64,000 nt of DNA from CALDTK01 sp965213735 (GCA_965213735.1 CBDCAB010000006.1:1550001-1614000); one strand, 5' to 3'. Counted from the stretch's first letter, positions 49,101 through 58,327 are shown. Numbers and translations: made by a program. Notes: generated by a model from the letters alone, not told the origin.

Positions 49101-49527
49101 AGCTTTGAGTAGTTAGGAGTAAAGAGTTGACATCTTCAATATAGGCATCTATTTCGGCGACTGCCACAGACTTTGCGAGACCTGCATCATACACATGCAC
49201 AGTCCGATTCCGAAGCACTCGATATTTTTCCCATCGAATTATGTCATCCTCTGCCTTAAAAATTCTTAGGTCTAAAGCTTCTTTAAAGAGTCGACTCGGT
49301 GGTTTATACTTTTCAACTCTATCAAGTTTGTGATCGACCAGCTGGTATAAAAGCCGCACAGTGACTTCGAATGAGAGCTCAAAATCTTTGACTACCGCTG
49401 ACCTATAAATTGCTTTATCTGAGTTATCTAATGAGATCTCGAGGTAACGGCTGTAAGAATACGCAAGCGATGACAACACCTCGTGCACCAATGGAATTGT
49501 AAGCCGCAGTCGTTCGAGTGGATCCAT
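49084..49527 (-). CDS. HEPN-domain protein (toxin of HEPN/MNT pair, HI0074-like)
   Basis: A 147-residue all-helical HEPN protein of the nucleotidyltransferase-substrate-binding (HI0074) group. The conserved active-site pattern R-x4-H lies at Arg106-His111 in KYRVLRNRTVHVYD, with the Tyr two residues beyond His. SAVVKDFELSFEVTVRLLYQ is the family's central helix. HEPN toxins with this motif cleave or are proposed to cleave RNA. It is coupled to the MNT gene by a 17-base overlap, and begins only 6 bases after the lepA stop, so it may be reached by lepA transcription. Confidence 0.85.
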   Translation of the reverse strand: MDPLERLRLTIPLVHEVLSSLAYSYSRYLEISLDNSDKAIYRSAVVKDFELSFEVTVRLLYQLVDHKLDRVEKYKPPSRLFKEALDLRIFKAEDDIIRWEKYRVLRNRTVHVYDAGLAKSVAVAEIDAYIEDVNSLLLTTQSYVASF

Positions 49528-49533
49528 AAGAAG

Positions 49534-51339
49534 TTAGTCCAACTTCAACACATCCAGAAAAGCCTTCTGCGGCACCTCCACATTGCCGATTTGGCGCATC
49601 TTCTTCTTGCCCTTCTTTTGCTTTTCGAGCAGCTTCCGCTTACGGGATATGTCACCGCCGTAGCACTTGGCCGTCACGTCCTTGCGCATCGCACTGATCG
49701 TTTCGCGGGCAATAATTTTCGCACCAATAGACGCTTGTATCGCAATCATAAATTGCTGGCGTGGTAGCAGATCTTTGAGCCGCTTACACATCTGGCGACC
49801 AATCTGCTCAGCCTTAGTGCGGTGCACCAAGGCCGTTAGCGCATCCACCGGATCGCTATTGAGCATGATATTCAACTTCACCAAATCTGACTCACGAAAG
49901 TCGATCATCTGATAATCGAAGCTGGCATAGCCCCGACTAATCGACTTAAGGCGATCATAAAAGTCAAAGACAATTTCGGCGAGCGGCATCTCAAAAGTCA
50001 GCTCTACACGCGACTGAGTGAGATAAGTCTGTTTTTGTAGTATGCCCCGCTTGTCGAGACAAAGCGTCATCACTTGCCCGATATACTCCGGCATCGTAAT
50101 GATCTGGGCGCGGATATAAGGCTCCTCCACCGCAGCCAGCTGGGTCGTCTCCGGCAAGTCCGAGGGCGTTCGCACCTGCAAGGTCTCGCCCTTAGTGGTA
50201 TGAGCGATGTAATTCACGTTAGGCACCGTCGTGATCACCTCCTGGTCGAACTCCCGGCTAAGTCGTTCCTGAATAATATCGAGGTGGAGCATACCAAGGA
50301 ATCCACACCGAAAGCCAAATCCTAACGCAGCTGAACTTTCCGGCTCGTAGGTGAGAGATGCATCATTGAGTTGAAGTTTTTCAAGGCTATCGCGCAGGTC
50401 TTCGAAGTCATCATTCTCCACCGGAAAGATTCCTGCAAATACCATGGGCTTCACCTCTTCGAAGCCGTGAATCATCTCTTTGGCAGGTCGATCAACACTG
50501 GTAATAGTATCGCCTACCTTCACCTGCGCACTCTCTTTAATGCCGGTGATAACGTAGCCCACATTACCAGCCTGGAGTTGCGGTTTCTCGACTTCCTTGA
50601 GTTGCAGAATACCTACTTCATTGGCGACGTACTCACTCTCAGTAGCCATGAAGAGAATCTGCTCGTTCTTTTTCATGGTGCCATTGAGCACCCGGAAGTA
50701 AGCGATTACGCCTCGAAAAGGATTGAACACGCTGTCGAAGATGAGCGCCTGCAGTGGAGCGCTAGCATCTCCTGTTGGCGGTGGAATACGCTCGACAATA
50801 GCGGCAAGGATTTCTGGAACCCCCAGTCCAGTTTTGCCAGAAGCAAGCAAAATATCACCACGTTCACAACCAATGAGATCAATGATCTGGTCGCTCATCT
50901 CCTCGATCATGGCACTCTCCATATCCACCTTATTGAGGATCGGGATAATTTCGAGATCGTGCTCCATGGCCAGGTAGAGATTGGAGATCGTCTGCGCTTG
51001 TACACCCTGGCTTGCATCAACGAGCAGTAAAGCACCTTCACAGGCTGCAATGGATCGACTCACCTCGTAGCTGAAATCTACGTGGCCAGGCGTGTCAATC
51101 ATGTTGAAGGTATACGGCGGTACGTCGCCTTCCGGCTGATAGTACATCTGTATCGCGTGGCTCTTGATGGTGATGCCGCGCTCACGCTCCAGGTCCATCG
51201 AATCCAGTGCTTGATCCGTCATGTCCCGCTCAGAGATCGTCTTGGTATATTCGAGGAGTCGATCACTCAGCGTCGACTTACCGTGGTCGATATGCGCGAT
51301 CACACAGAAGTTACGGATGTGGTCCATCGGGTTGGCCAT
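49534..51339 (-). CDS. lepA: Elongation factor 4 (LepA)
   Basis: A 601-residue translational GTPase that back-translocates or remodels ribosomes. GTP-binding motifs: AHIDHGKSTLSDRLLEYT (G1), RERGITIKSH (G2), MIDTPGHVDFSYEV (G3), ILNKVDME (G4). The C-terminal domain has FQMIDFRESDLVKLNIMLN-like sequence and the family's ISRKRKLLEKQKKGKKKMRQ end. A near-match -7 element (TATCTTCG) is 6 bases before the ATG. Convergent or unrelated neighbours lie on both sides; the HEPN/MNT pair follows immediately. Confidence 0.97.
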   Translation of the reverse strand: MANPMDHIRNFCVIAHIDHGKSTLSDRLLEYTKTISERDMTDQALDSMDLERERGITIKSHAIQMYYQPEGDVPPYTFNMIDTPGHVDFSYEVSRSIAACEGALLLVDASQGVQAQTISNLYLAMEHDLEIIPILNKVDMESAMIEEMSDQIIDLIGCERGDILLASGKTGLGVPEILAAIVERIPPPTGDASAPLQALIFDSVFNPFRGVIAYFRVLNGTMKKNEQILFMATESEYVANEVGILQLKEVEKPQLQAGNVGYVITGIKESAQVKVGDTITSVDRPAKEMIHGFEEVKPMVFAGIFPVENDDFEDLRDSLEKLQLNDASLTYEPESSAALGFGFRCGFLGMLHLDIIQERLSREFDQEVITTVPNVNYIAHTTKGETLQVRTPSDLPETTQLAAVEEPYIRAQIITMPEYIGQVMTLCLDKRGILQKQTYLTQSRVELTFEMPLAEIVFDFYDRLKSISRGYASFDYQMIDFRESDLVKLNIMLNSDPVDALTALVHRTKAEQIGRQMCKRLKDLLPRQQFMIAIQASIGAKIIARETISAMRKDVTAKCYGGDISRKRKLLEKQKKGKKKMRQIGNVEVPQKAFLDVLKLD

Positions 51340-51416
51340 AGCGCGCGAAGATAGGAGGAGGAATCAGCTCAAGCACGCCAGCTTGTGCGGACTTTGTCAC
51401 CTATACCTACACGTAC

Positions 51417-52115
51417 CTACACAGCGAAGCTAAAGCCTTCAGTCCGTAGCCGCTCGTACGCTTCCTCATTGAAGCAGTACAGTTTGGCCGGTCGATGGTG
51501 CACGTTTGCCTGCAAATCACCCGTATCCTCAATTATTCCCATGGAGAGAATCTTCTTGCGAAAGTTGCGCTTATCGAGCTCATGCCCGAGTATCGATTCG
51601 TACAGCGCCTGCAGCTCTGATAAGCTGAAACGTTTTGGCAGAAGCTCAAAACCTACTGGACGTGTGCGAACTCGCTCGCGCAGTCGATTTAAGCACCGCT
51701 GAATGATTTCAGCATGATCAAAGGCCAATTTAGGTAGCTCGTCAATATCAAAATAACGAACTGATTTGGCCCAACCTTTAGAAACAACAGGATGTGTCCG
51801 CTCCCGCAACAAGGAATAATAAGCGACAGTGAAGACTCGACCTGCAGGGTGGCGAGTCGGCGAACCGAAGCTCGCTACTTGCTCGAGATATACATCATGT
51901 AGCCCAGTGAGTTCGTGGAGCACCCGCACTGCGGCCGAGTCGAGGTCCTCGTTAAGGCCTACCATCTCTCCAGGTAGCGCCCAGGCACCCGCAAAGGGCT
52001 CGACGCCCCGCTCTACCAACAGCAGGCGCAAGGTTTTACCTTCAAAACCAAAAATCACATTGTCGACAGATACGGCTGAGCTGAAGAATGGCTTTATCGT
52101 ATACGGCTCAGTCAT
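51417..52115 (-). CDS. Nudix-domain regulator with C-terminal winged helix (NrtR-like)
   Basis: A 232-residue protein: a Nudix fold at ~10-140 and a winged-helix-like C-terminal part ~150-232 (FSLSELQALYESILGHELDK, RNFRKKILSMGIIEDTG, HHRPAKLYCF). The Nudix box reads GEMVGLNEDLDSAAVRVLHE then LTGL. The usual REUxEE has become RVLHEL, so the Mg-binding Glu set is damaged and hydrolase activity is doubtful. This degenerate-box plus DNA-binding-domain layout is that of NrtR/AraQ-type regulators of NAD or sugar metabolism. ATG 52115 is used; a GTG at 52133 abuts the App1 stop. It shares an operon with App1 and probably trehalase. Confidence 0.8.
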   Translation of the reverse strand: MTEPYTIKPFFSSAVSVDNVIFGFEGKTLRLLLVERGVEPFAGAWALPGEMVGLNEDLDSAAVRVLHELTGLHDVYLEQVASFGSPTRHPAGRVFTVAYYSLLRERTHPVVSKGWAKSVRYFDIDELPKLAFDHAEIIQRCLNRLRERVRTRPVGFELLPKRFSLSELQALYESILGHELDKRNFRKKILSMGIIEDTGDLQANVHHRPAKLYCFNEEAYERLRTEGFSFAV

Positions 52116-52133
52116 ATGGGCAGGTAATGGCAC

Positions 52134-53219
52134 TTAACTAGATGCTGCTTTTACCGAAGCTACCTGCTCTGCGTTGAGCATGCCTAGCCGCGCGAGAATT
52201 TCAGCTGCCTCGCCGCTTTCTTTGACTAAATACCAATGCTGCTCTGGCTTCGAGCGCTCGAACAGTCGCTGAATCCTATGGGCATTTGCGTTATTCTTGA
52301 CGTTGCGGATAATAATCGCGGCAATGCGCTCAGGGTGGGCATTGGCTACCGAGGTATAGATATCCGCATCTCTTTCACCTGAGTCGCCAATGAGAATGAA
52401 CTTCAGCGTGGGGAAATCATCGATCAGCCGCAGTAAAGTGCCTTCCTTGTGGCCATACTCTGAATCTTCGGATTTGTAGCGAAGGCCGACGTCTCTAAGA
52501 AATATTGGCCCTTTCGGAAAACCCTTTGCATCGAGGAAATCCTGAAGCATGTCGTACAGATTCCAAGGACTGCGGGAGAGGTAAAACATCGGGTTGTTTT
52601 CCTCCTCGGCATCAGGGCCATGTGCCAATTGCTCATACAATTCTGGTGCTCCAGGAAAAGCCAGACGGGTGTGAGCGTTGTCGACTAAAGTGTGGTAAAG
52701 CGCCCGCAACTTGAAGAGTGAGGTCACGTGCGTCTTCAGTACAGTGTCGTCAATATCGGTCACCACTGCATACCGGGCTTCACGGGAGAGGTCAGCTACT
52801 TCTCCTCCAAACAAATCATCACTCGCCTCCCCGTGGGGCACATGCGTGATGCGAGCTCCAATCGCTTCCCAAGGATCATCGGTGACATTGACAGATACTT
52901 CCTCGTGCAATTCTATATAGCCTTCCGCATCAGCCGTTAGCTCGAAGCGCTGACCGAGATAATCTAACTCAACCTTTGCTCCAGCGACTTCATCTGATTC
53001 GAAGCGACGGATAGCATTTACAAAATTTTTCCACCGCCTGTCGCTATCGGCCACCTCGATCCCATTGTCTTCGAGGACCCGTCCCTGCACAAACAGGTAT
53101 TCTGTAGATCGATAACCGCGATACAGCTGCACGACCACCTTTTTCTTCGGCCTGTACCCAAAGCGCCGGCGATATCCCGACCTCAGATTGCGAACTACTT
53201 CGCCTACTCTATCAATCAT
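52134..53219 (-). CDS. App1-type phosphatase (DUF2183)
   Basis: A 361-residue HAD-like protein. The catalytic DxDxT motif is VVTDIDDTVLKTHVTS, with LSRSPWNLYDMLQDFLDAKG, then FILIGDSGERDADIY with the acidic motif. These are the features of the App1 phosphatidate phosphatase domain (yeast Pah-like activity). A basic N-terminal region (~1-130) precedes it. The physiological substrate in bacteria is not established. It lies in the same direction as and directly between the trehalase and Nudix genes, 17 bases downstream of the trehalase stop. Confidence 0.85.
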   Translation of the reverse strand: MIDRVGEVVRNLRSGYRRRFGYRPKKKVVVQLYRGYRSTEYLFVQGRVLEDNGIEVADSDRRWKNFVNAIRRFESDEVAGAKVELDYLGQRFELTADAEGYIELHEEVSVNVTDDPWEAIGARITHVPHGEASDDLFGGEVADLSREARYAVVTDIDDTVLKTHVTSLFKLRALYHTLVDNAHTRLAFPGAPELYEQLAHGPDAEEENNPMFYLSRSPWNLYDMLQDFLDAKGFPKGPIFLRDVGLRYKSEDSEYGHKEGTLLRLIDDFPTLKFILIGDSGERDADIYTSVANAHPERIAAIIIRNVKNNANAHRIQRLFERSKPEQHWYLVKESGEAAEILARLGMLNAEQVASVKAASS

Positions 53220-53236
53220 GTGTGCTCAGTCTACGT

Positions 53237-54847
53237 CTAAAGTTCTGGGTAATCTTCGATGAGGCGTGCAAATACGCCATTGCTCCACCCAAAGCCATCT
53301 TGATTGGGATACTCTCCGCCCCCCGCGATGAGGGTGGTGTCGATGACATTGTACTTCTCGACAATCTTGCCCGTCTGGCGATACACTTTGCGGCCACTCC
53401 CCAGCCAGCGTCTGGCGATTTCCTTGGCGAGCTTGTCGTGGCCATAGCGTCGCAAGCCAGCAATCGTCATCCACTGCAGCGGCGGCCAACCATTTGGTGC
53501 ATCCCACTGCTGGCCCGTTGAGCGGAGACTCGTCACCACACCACCAGGTTTGAGAAAATCTTCTTCAATTCGTGTTGCTACAGCTTGTGCCTGCTCCTTG
53601 GTGGCAATACCGAAGTAGAGCGGATACACGCCAGCTAGCGTAGCCTCGCCGGTGGTGCGGTTGGTCGATAAGTCTAGGTCACCAAACCAGCGCAAAGCGG
53701 GATCGTAAAATTTTGTCAGTAGCGCGCGTCGACGCTCATACGCGAGCTTTGCATAATGCTGCTCCATCTCTGCATTATCTTGAGCTGCGTAGGCTTGGGC
53801 CAGCATGTCCTCGAGAAAGTAGAGGAGACTATTCAGATCGACGGGAGCAATTTGTGTGGTCCGGATAGTGCCCAAATCCATGGGATCGGCGAGCCAACGG
53901 GAAGAGTAGTCCCATCCAGATTCGGCTCCGGCTCGCAGATCGTAGTAGAGCTGAGTCGCGTCACGATTGGATTCACGCGCCAGCAGACTATCCTCTTTGA
54001 ATCCTTCTGGTCGTGGGCGTGGTCGCTCATCGTAGTAGCGATTGATGGTGAAGCCGCCAGGAGTGCGGACTACGCGAAGTTGCTGATCGCCCGGCTGTTT
54101 TAGCTGCGTGGCACCTCGCATCCACCACTCGTATTCTTTTCGAAGTTGGGGTAGATATTCAGCAATAATGGTGTCGCCCATCCGCTCGCTGAGTAAGGCT
54201 ACCATAGGGGCAAAAAATGGAGGTTGCGAGCGGCTGAGGTAGTAGCTGCGGTTGCCGTTCGGGATATGGCCCACTTCGTCGATGAGGTAAGCAAAATTAT
54301 CTACCATCCGCTTGGCGTAGTCTTCCTGCCCATCCACCAGCAGGCCCAGCATCGTGAAGTAGCTATCCCAATAGTAGACCTCGCGAAACCGCCCTCCCGG
54401 CACCACATAATCATGTGGCAAGGGGATAAGACTGCCGCCACCTTGGTCCTCCTCATTGCGCGTCAGGATTGGCCAAACCCGCTCAATGTGCTTATCGAGA
54501 TTGAAGCTGGGATCGGAGGTAAAGTCCTTGGCGACCATTTTCGCCTCGGCAAAATTTTCGGCTACAAAGCGGGCTAGCTTAAAGTCAGGTAGGTTCTTCT
54601 GTGCTTCATAATCAGCCAGTATAGCTCCAGGATTCCGGCGCGGAGCCATATCGACAAATGTTTTTGAGTCATCGAATACATCTCCTAGTTGCACGTCGAT
54701 AAACAGCTGACCGAAGTCTTCAGCTGGATGTAGAAGAGCAGGGGCTTCGGGTTCGGGCATAGGTTCTACAGGTAAGGGGGCATCAGAGCGGCAGGCGCAC
54801 AGGCTCACGCCGATGATCCAGGCGATGTACTTGAGGTTAAGCTGCAT
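53237..54847 (-). CDS. treA: Trehalase (GH37), lipoprotein
   Basis: A 536-residue alpha,alpha-trehalase that splits trehalose into two glucose. Signature 1 is PGGRFREVYYWDSYFTMLGL and signature 2 QQWDAPNGWPPLQ; the catalytic Asp and Glu of the (alpha/alpha)6 barrel fit the family. The N-terminal signal has a Cys-rich lipobox (SLCACRSDA), so it is a periplasmic or surface lipoprotein rather than the cytoplasmic form. It leads an apparent operon with the App1 phosphatase and Nudix regulator, which suggests osmolyte or sugar regulation (inference). Confidence 0.93.
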   Translation of the reverse strand: MQLNLKYIAWIIGVSLCACRSDAPLPVEPMPEPEAPALLHPAEDFGQLFIDVQLGDVFDDSKTFVDMAPRRNPGAILADYEAQKNLPDFKLARFVAENFAEAKMVAKDFTSDPSFNLDKHIERVWPILTRNEEDQGGGSLIPLPHDYVVPGGRFREVYYWDSYFTMLGLLVDGQEDYAKRMVDNFAYLIDEVGHIPNGNRSYYLSRSQPPFFAPMVALLSERMGDTIIAEYLPQLRKEYEWWMRGATQLKQPGDQQLRVVRTPGGFTINRYYDERPRPRPEGFKEDSLLARESNRDATQLYYDLRAGAESGWDYSSRWLADPMDLGTIRTTQIAPVDLNSLLYFLEDMLAQAYAAQDNAEMEQHYAKLAYERRRALLTKFYDPALRWFGDLDLSTNRTTGEATLAGVYPLYFGIATKEQAQAVATRIEEDFLKPGGVVTSLRSTGQQWDAPNGWPPLQWMTIAGLRRYGHDKLAKEIARRWLGSGRKVYRQTGKIVEKYNVIDTTLIAGGGEYPNQDGFGWSNGVFARLIEDYPEL

Positions 54848-55007
54848 ACTCGACTTTTGGTGCGCATGTGATGAGGCTGGCCGAAATGTAGCAGTTAGCG
54901 CTCAAGTGAGCCGACATGCTCCTTGCGCCTACGCACAACTATCGTGCTTCACAAGGCTTTACCTGTGGCAAGCCTGGAGTAAACCTGTTGCAAAATTTTC
55001 GCCGTCT

Positions 55008-55412
55008 ATGTCTTGGACCTTGCCTGCTGCTCGTGTACGACCCACTAACCTCGGCGTAAAGGACGGGCAGCTTGCGCCGCTTCCCAACAAACCTAACTGC
55101 GTTTGTTCACAAGCAGCCTCTTCCGCACAACATATCGAGCCAATCCAGTACAGCGGAAGCGCTCACGAGGCTATGGTAAGGCTTAAAGCGCTGCTCGAGC
55201 GGAAAGGCAAGGTGCATGTGGTCACGAGCAGCAAGGCCTATATTCACGCAGAGTTTAGGGCCATGATATTTTTTGATGATGTAGAATTTTATGCACCGCC
55301 AGGGCAACAGCTCATTCACGTCCGCTCCGCATCACGGCTCGGACATTCTGATCTAGGAGCCAATCGCAGACGCATAGAAGCTATCCGTTCTGCCTTTTCT
55401 TCGCCGCAGTGA
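55008..55412 (+). CDS. DUF1499-family protein
   Basis: A 134-residue protein of the DUF1499 family: RPTNLGVKDGQLAPLPNKPN followed by CVCSQA, later KALLERKGKVHVVTSSKAYI, FFDDVEFYAPPGQQLI and HVRSASRLGHSDLGANRRRI. The function of the family is unknown. I chose ATG 55008, which just precedes the conserved part; a longer frame (from 54813) overlaps the trehalase start on the other strand and looks non-coding. The stop overlaps the aldolase GTG start (GTGA), suggesting co-translation. Confidence 0.85.
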   Translation: MSWTLPAARVRPTNLGVKDGQLAPLPNKPNCVCSQAASSAQHIEPIQYSGSAHEAMVRLKALLERKGKVHVVTSSKAYIHAEFRAMIFFDDVEFYAPPGQQLIHVRSASRLGHSDLGANRRRIEAIRSAFSSPQ

Positions 55413-56425
55413 TCAACCTGCTCTCCGATACTGTAACCAAGCCCACTCCTGGAATGCTCCGCGCTATGTGTGAAGCTGAGGTAGGTGATGATGTGTTTGG
55501 GGAAGACCCGAGCGTCAATGCTCTGGAAGCACACGTCGCGCAGATGTTTGGGCACGAGGCGGCGGTGTTCTGTCCGAGTGGCACTATGACCAATCAGCTT
55601 GCCATCAAAGTGCATACCTCGCCATTAGATGAGGTGATTTGTGATCATGATTCTCACATCTGGCACTACGAGAGCGCTGGATTTGCCTGGCACTCGGGCG
55701 TGCGCATCAACCCACTTGCTGGTAAGCGTGGCAAGCTCACTGCCCCACAGATTGAGGCTGCCATTCAGCCGGCGTACGATTGGCTGGCGCGCTCGCGATT
55801 GGTGGTTCTGGAAAACACGTGCAACCGAGGTGGTGGCGCCATTTACACCATTCCCGAAGTTGCTCCCATCCGCGGGCTGTGCCTCCAGCGCAAGCTGGCC
55901 CTGCACCTCGATGGTGCACGCTTGATGAATGCGCTGGTATCCTCCGGCGAAACTCCCAGTGCCTGGGGAAGTCACTTCGACAGCATCTCCCTCTGCCTCA
56001 GCAAAGGGTTGGGTGGGCCAGTAGGGAGTGTCCTCACCGGCAGCAGCACCTTTATCAGCGAGGCCCGCCGCTTTCGTAAAGTGATGGGAGGCGGTATGCG
56101 GCAAGCTGGCTTTATGGCGGCCGCCGGACTCTATGCGCTCGAGCATCAAGTAGAGCGACTTGCAGAAGATCATCGGCGCGCACAGCGACTAGGGCAAATC
56201 CTCGGCGAGCTGCCTTATGTGCAGGAGGTGCGACCGGTAGAAACGAATATTGTCATTTTCGACCTGGCCGACGAATACACTGCGGTCGATATTCTCGCTC
56301 AGCTCCTAAAAGCTGGGGTAAAGGCAAGTGCTTTTGGCGTGCAGACAATTCGCTTGGTGACGCACCTGCACATATCTGATGATGATGTCGATCAGGTAGA
56401 GCGGGTGCTACGGGCACTAGTTTAG
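55409..56425 (+). CDS. ltaE: Low-specificity L-threonine aldolase
   Basis: A 338-residue PLP enzyme that cleaves threonine to glycine and acetaldehyde. Seen: LLSDTVTKPTPGMLRAM, GDDVFGEDPSVNALE, AVFCPSGTMTNQLAIKVH, LHLDGARLMNALV (cofactor Asp) and LSKGLGGPVGSVLTG with the Schiff-base Lys. Length and order match the beta-eliminating-lyase family. The start is GTG 55409. The downstream nuclease gene is convergent and overlaps by 4 bases (56422-56425). Confidence 0.95.
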   Translation: MINLLSDTVTKPTPGMLRAMCEAEVGDDVFGEDPSVNALEAHVAQMFGHEAAVFCPSGTMTNQLAIKVHTSPLDEVICDHDSHIWHYESAGFAWHSGVRINPLAGKRGKLTAPQIEAAIQPAYDWLARSRLVVLENTCNRGGGAIYTIPEVAPIRGLCLQRKLALHLDGARLMNALVSSGETPSAWGSHFDSISLCLSKGLGGPVGSVLTGSSTFISEARRFRKVMGGGMRQAGFMAAAGLYALEHQVERLAEDHRRAQRLGQILGELPYVQEVRPVETNIVIFDLADEYTAVDILAQLLKAGVKASAFGVQTIRLVTHLHISDDDVDQVERVLRALV

Positions 56426-57045
56426 CTTTCGCCTTCGCGCCGGTTGAGTTCATCCCGGATTTCTGCGGCGCGCTCGTAGTTTTCATTAGCAAGCGTTTCC
56501 TCTAGCAGCTTCTGAAGATCGGCTTCAGAGTAGCTCGAGAGTTGCTCAGGTTTGGCAGCTACTGTTTTGGCGGCAGCTGACTTGCCACGCGAACGGCGAC
56601 GGGACTTTGGACGACTCGAATCGTCGCCAGCTTCATCTTCAATTTCGACACCTGCTTTAGATAATATCGACTCGTAGGTATAAATAGGGCACTGAAAGCG
56701 CACAGCCATGGCTATTGCATCGGAAGTGCGGCTGTCGATTTCCATAACCTCACCATTCCTCTCGCACACGAGCAGTGAATAGAAGACGCCTTCGACGAGG
56801 TTGTTGATTATAATTTCAGTGAGCTCGATATCAAATTTCTCGAGAGAATTCTTGAATAAATCGTGCGTGAGCGGCCGATTTGGCGCCATGCGCTCCATGG
56901 CAACAGCAATTGCTTGAGCTTCGAAAGCACCAATGACAATGGGAAGTCTGCGGGCGCCATCTTGCTCACCCAGTACCACAGCATAATTGTGTGACTGCGC
57001 GACGCTATGAGAAAGCGCAACGATATCGAGCCTAATTTTTTCCAT
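56422..57045 (-). CDS. Bifunctional nuclease-family protein (BFN/DUF151) with UVR motif
   Basis: A 207-residue protein. N-terminal BFN/DUF151 domain ~1-130 (VVLGEQDGARRLPIVIGAFE, IDSRTSDAIAMAVRFQCPIY). It is followed by a basic linker with SRPKSRRRSRGKSAAAKT and a UvrB/UvrC-type motif at ~170-205 (LQKLLEETLANENYERAAEI, RDELNRRE). BFN family proteins bind and cleave DNA or RNA in studied cases. The BFN-UVR pairing is common in Bacteroidota. It is convergent with ltaE. Confidence 0.9.
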   Translation of the reverse strand: MEKIRLDIVALSHSVAQSHNYAVVLGEQDGARRLPIVIGAFEAQAIAVAMERMAPNRPLTHDLFKNSLEKFDIELTEIIINNLVEGVFYSLLVCERNGEVMEIDSRTSDAIAMAVRFQCPIYTYESILSKAGVEIEDEAGDDSSRPKSRRRSRGKSAAAKTVAAKPEQLSSYSEADLQKLLEETLANENYERAAEIRDELNRREGES

Positions 57046-57132
57046 GGAAACAGTTACAAGCCTACCAACGCACCCAAGGGCTCGCGGTTTATCCGAGCCC
57101 GAAGGTACGCCTTAGTAGCAGTCTAGAAAACG

Positions 57133-57915
57133 TCAAGCTTGCAAGGACTTTGCCTCCTCCCATAAAGCGTCCATTTCTTGCAGTGTCATCGCTTCCAGCG
57201 GCTTTGGCGCCTGGGCCTCGATGTAGTCAAACCGGCGTCGAAATTTTTGATTGGTGCGCTCCAAGGCAGTTTCGGGATCGACCTTAAGGTAGCGGGCATA
57301 ATTGATCAATGCGAACATCAAATCGCCGAATTCTTCCTCTACCCGATGCTGAGCTTGCTCTTCCGTGATGGCTTCTTGCAGTTCGGCTAGCTCTTCTTCC
57401 ACTTTCGTGAAAACTTGCTGTGTCGTCTCCCATTCAAAACCAAACTGGGCCGTTTTTTCCTGCATTCGAAAAGCTTTGACAACGGCGGGCAAACCGCGTG
57501 GAACACCACCTAAAACCGTAGTCTTGCCCTTCTCCTTTAGCTTGAGCTTTTCCCAGTTGCGCTTTACTTCCTGCTCGTCGGCTACCTGCACATCGCCATA
57601 TATATGGGGGTGCCGCGCCACGAGCTTGTCGCACTCCTTGTGGAGGAGGCTAGCCATATCAAAAGCACCTGCTTCTTCACCTAAGACGCTATAAAAGACC
57701 ATGTGCAGCATCAAGTCGCCGACTTCCTCGGCAATATTGGGTAAGTCTTGCTGCAAAATGGCATCAGCGAGCTCGTAGGTCTCTTCAATGGTGAGCACCC
57801 GCAAGGAGGCGAAGGTCTGCTTGCGATCCCATGGACACTGTTCGCGCAGCTCATCCATAATGTCGAGCAAACGTGCAAAGGCTGCTAGCTTAGCTTCACG
57901 ATTGGGTGTAGGCAT
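57133..57915 (-). CDS. mazG: MazG nucleoside triphosphate pyrophosphohydrolase
   Basis: A 260-residue all-alpha NTP pyrophosphatase that clears noncanonical NTPs. Two MazG domains: residues ~15-110 with LREQCPWDRKQTFASLR, EETYELADAI and EEVGDLMLHMVF (metal-binding E and D), and ~145-225 with FTKVEEELAELQEAI and EEEFGDLMFALINYARYL. Full length for E. coli-type MazG. Divergent from the small membrane protein gene; a one-mismatch -7 element (CATTTTTG) lies 4 bases before its ATG. Confidence 0.95.
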   Translation of the reverse strand: MPTPNREAKLAAFARLLDIMDELREQCPWDRKQTFASLRVLTIEETYELADAILQQDLPNIAEEVGDLMLHMVFYSVLGEEAGAFDMASLLHKECDKLVARHPHIYGDVQVADEQEVKRNWEKLKLKEKGKTTVLGGVPRGLPAVVKAFRMQEKTAQFGFEWETTQQVFTKVEEELAELQEAITEEQAQHRVEEEFGDLMFALINYARYLKVDPETALERTNQKFRRRFDYIEAQAPKPLEAMTLQEMDALWEEAKSLQA

Positions 57916-57977
57916 AATGCAAAAATGCGACGCTCCTTGCGATCCGACACGGCTAAGCCAGCGTTAGTACACAAAGC

Positions 57978-57985
57978 TACCTTTG
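57978..57985 (+). promoter_or_regulatory. -7 promoter element (TACCTTTG) of the small membrane protein gene
   Basis: Perfect TAnnTTTG, five bases before ATG 57991. It indicates a leaderless mRNA. Confidence 0.6.
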
Positions 57986-57990
57986 CGCTC

Positions 57991-58203
57991 ATGTGGGAAC
58001 TACTCGCCATCATCGCTATAATCTTTGTGGTCTTCGGCCTCAGCTTCGCCCTGATCAACATTCGGCACATCCTCACGGGAAAAGAATTTCGTGGTGGCTG
58101 TGCGAGCAATAATCCGATGGTGAAAAACAAATTCGGCGAGTGCAGCACCTGTGGCGCCAAAGTAGGCGAAGACTGTGCAATGCCCGAACCAGCTAAAGGC
58201 TAA
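57991..58203 (+). CDS. Small Cys-rich single-pass membrane protein
   Basis: A 70-residue protein: one N-terminal membrane helix (ELLAIIAIIFVVFGLSFALI) followed by a tail with four Cys (GGCASNNPM, FGECSTCGAKVGEDC). The arrangement resembles NqrM, a small membrane protein needed for Na+-NQR maturation, but no Na+-NQR gene is in the window and the Cys spacing differs. Metal or cluster binding is plausible. ATG 57991 follows a perfect -7 element by five bases. Frame is open earlier (57925), which would lie upstream of the promoter. Confidence 0.75.
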   Translation: MWELLAIIAIIFVVFGLSFALINIRHILTGKEFRGGCASNNPMVKNKFGECSTCGAKVGEDCAMPEPAKG

Positions 58204-58327
58204 GCTTCCCACCTATTTCAGCACACCTATTTAGTGCATATCCCGAACATCGTAGCTATTCCGTGTTTATTTACGCGATCTTAGCGACAATTCGCATCAG
58301 CAGCCTCAATTTTAGCTATACTACATA

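Noticed and set aside
50371..51030. 219-codon plus-strand open frame opposite lepA
   Set aside because: Antisense to strongly conserved LepA motifs; no recognisable product.
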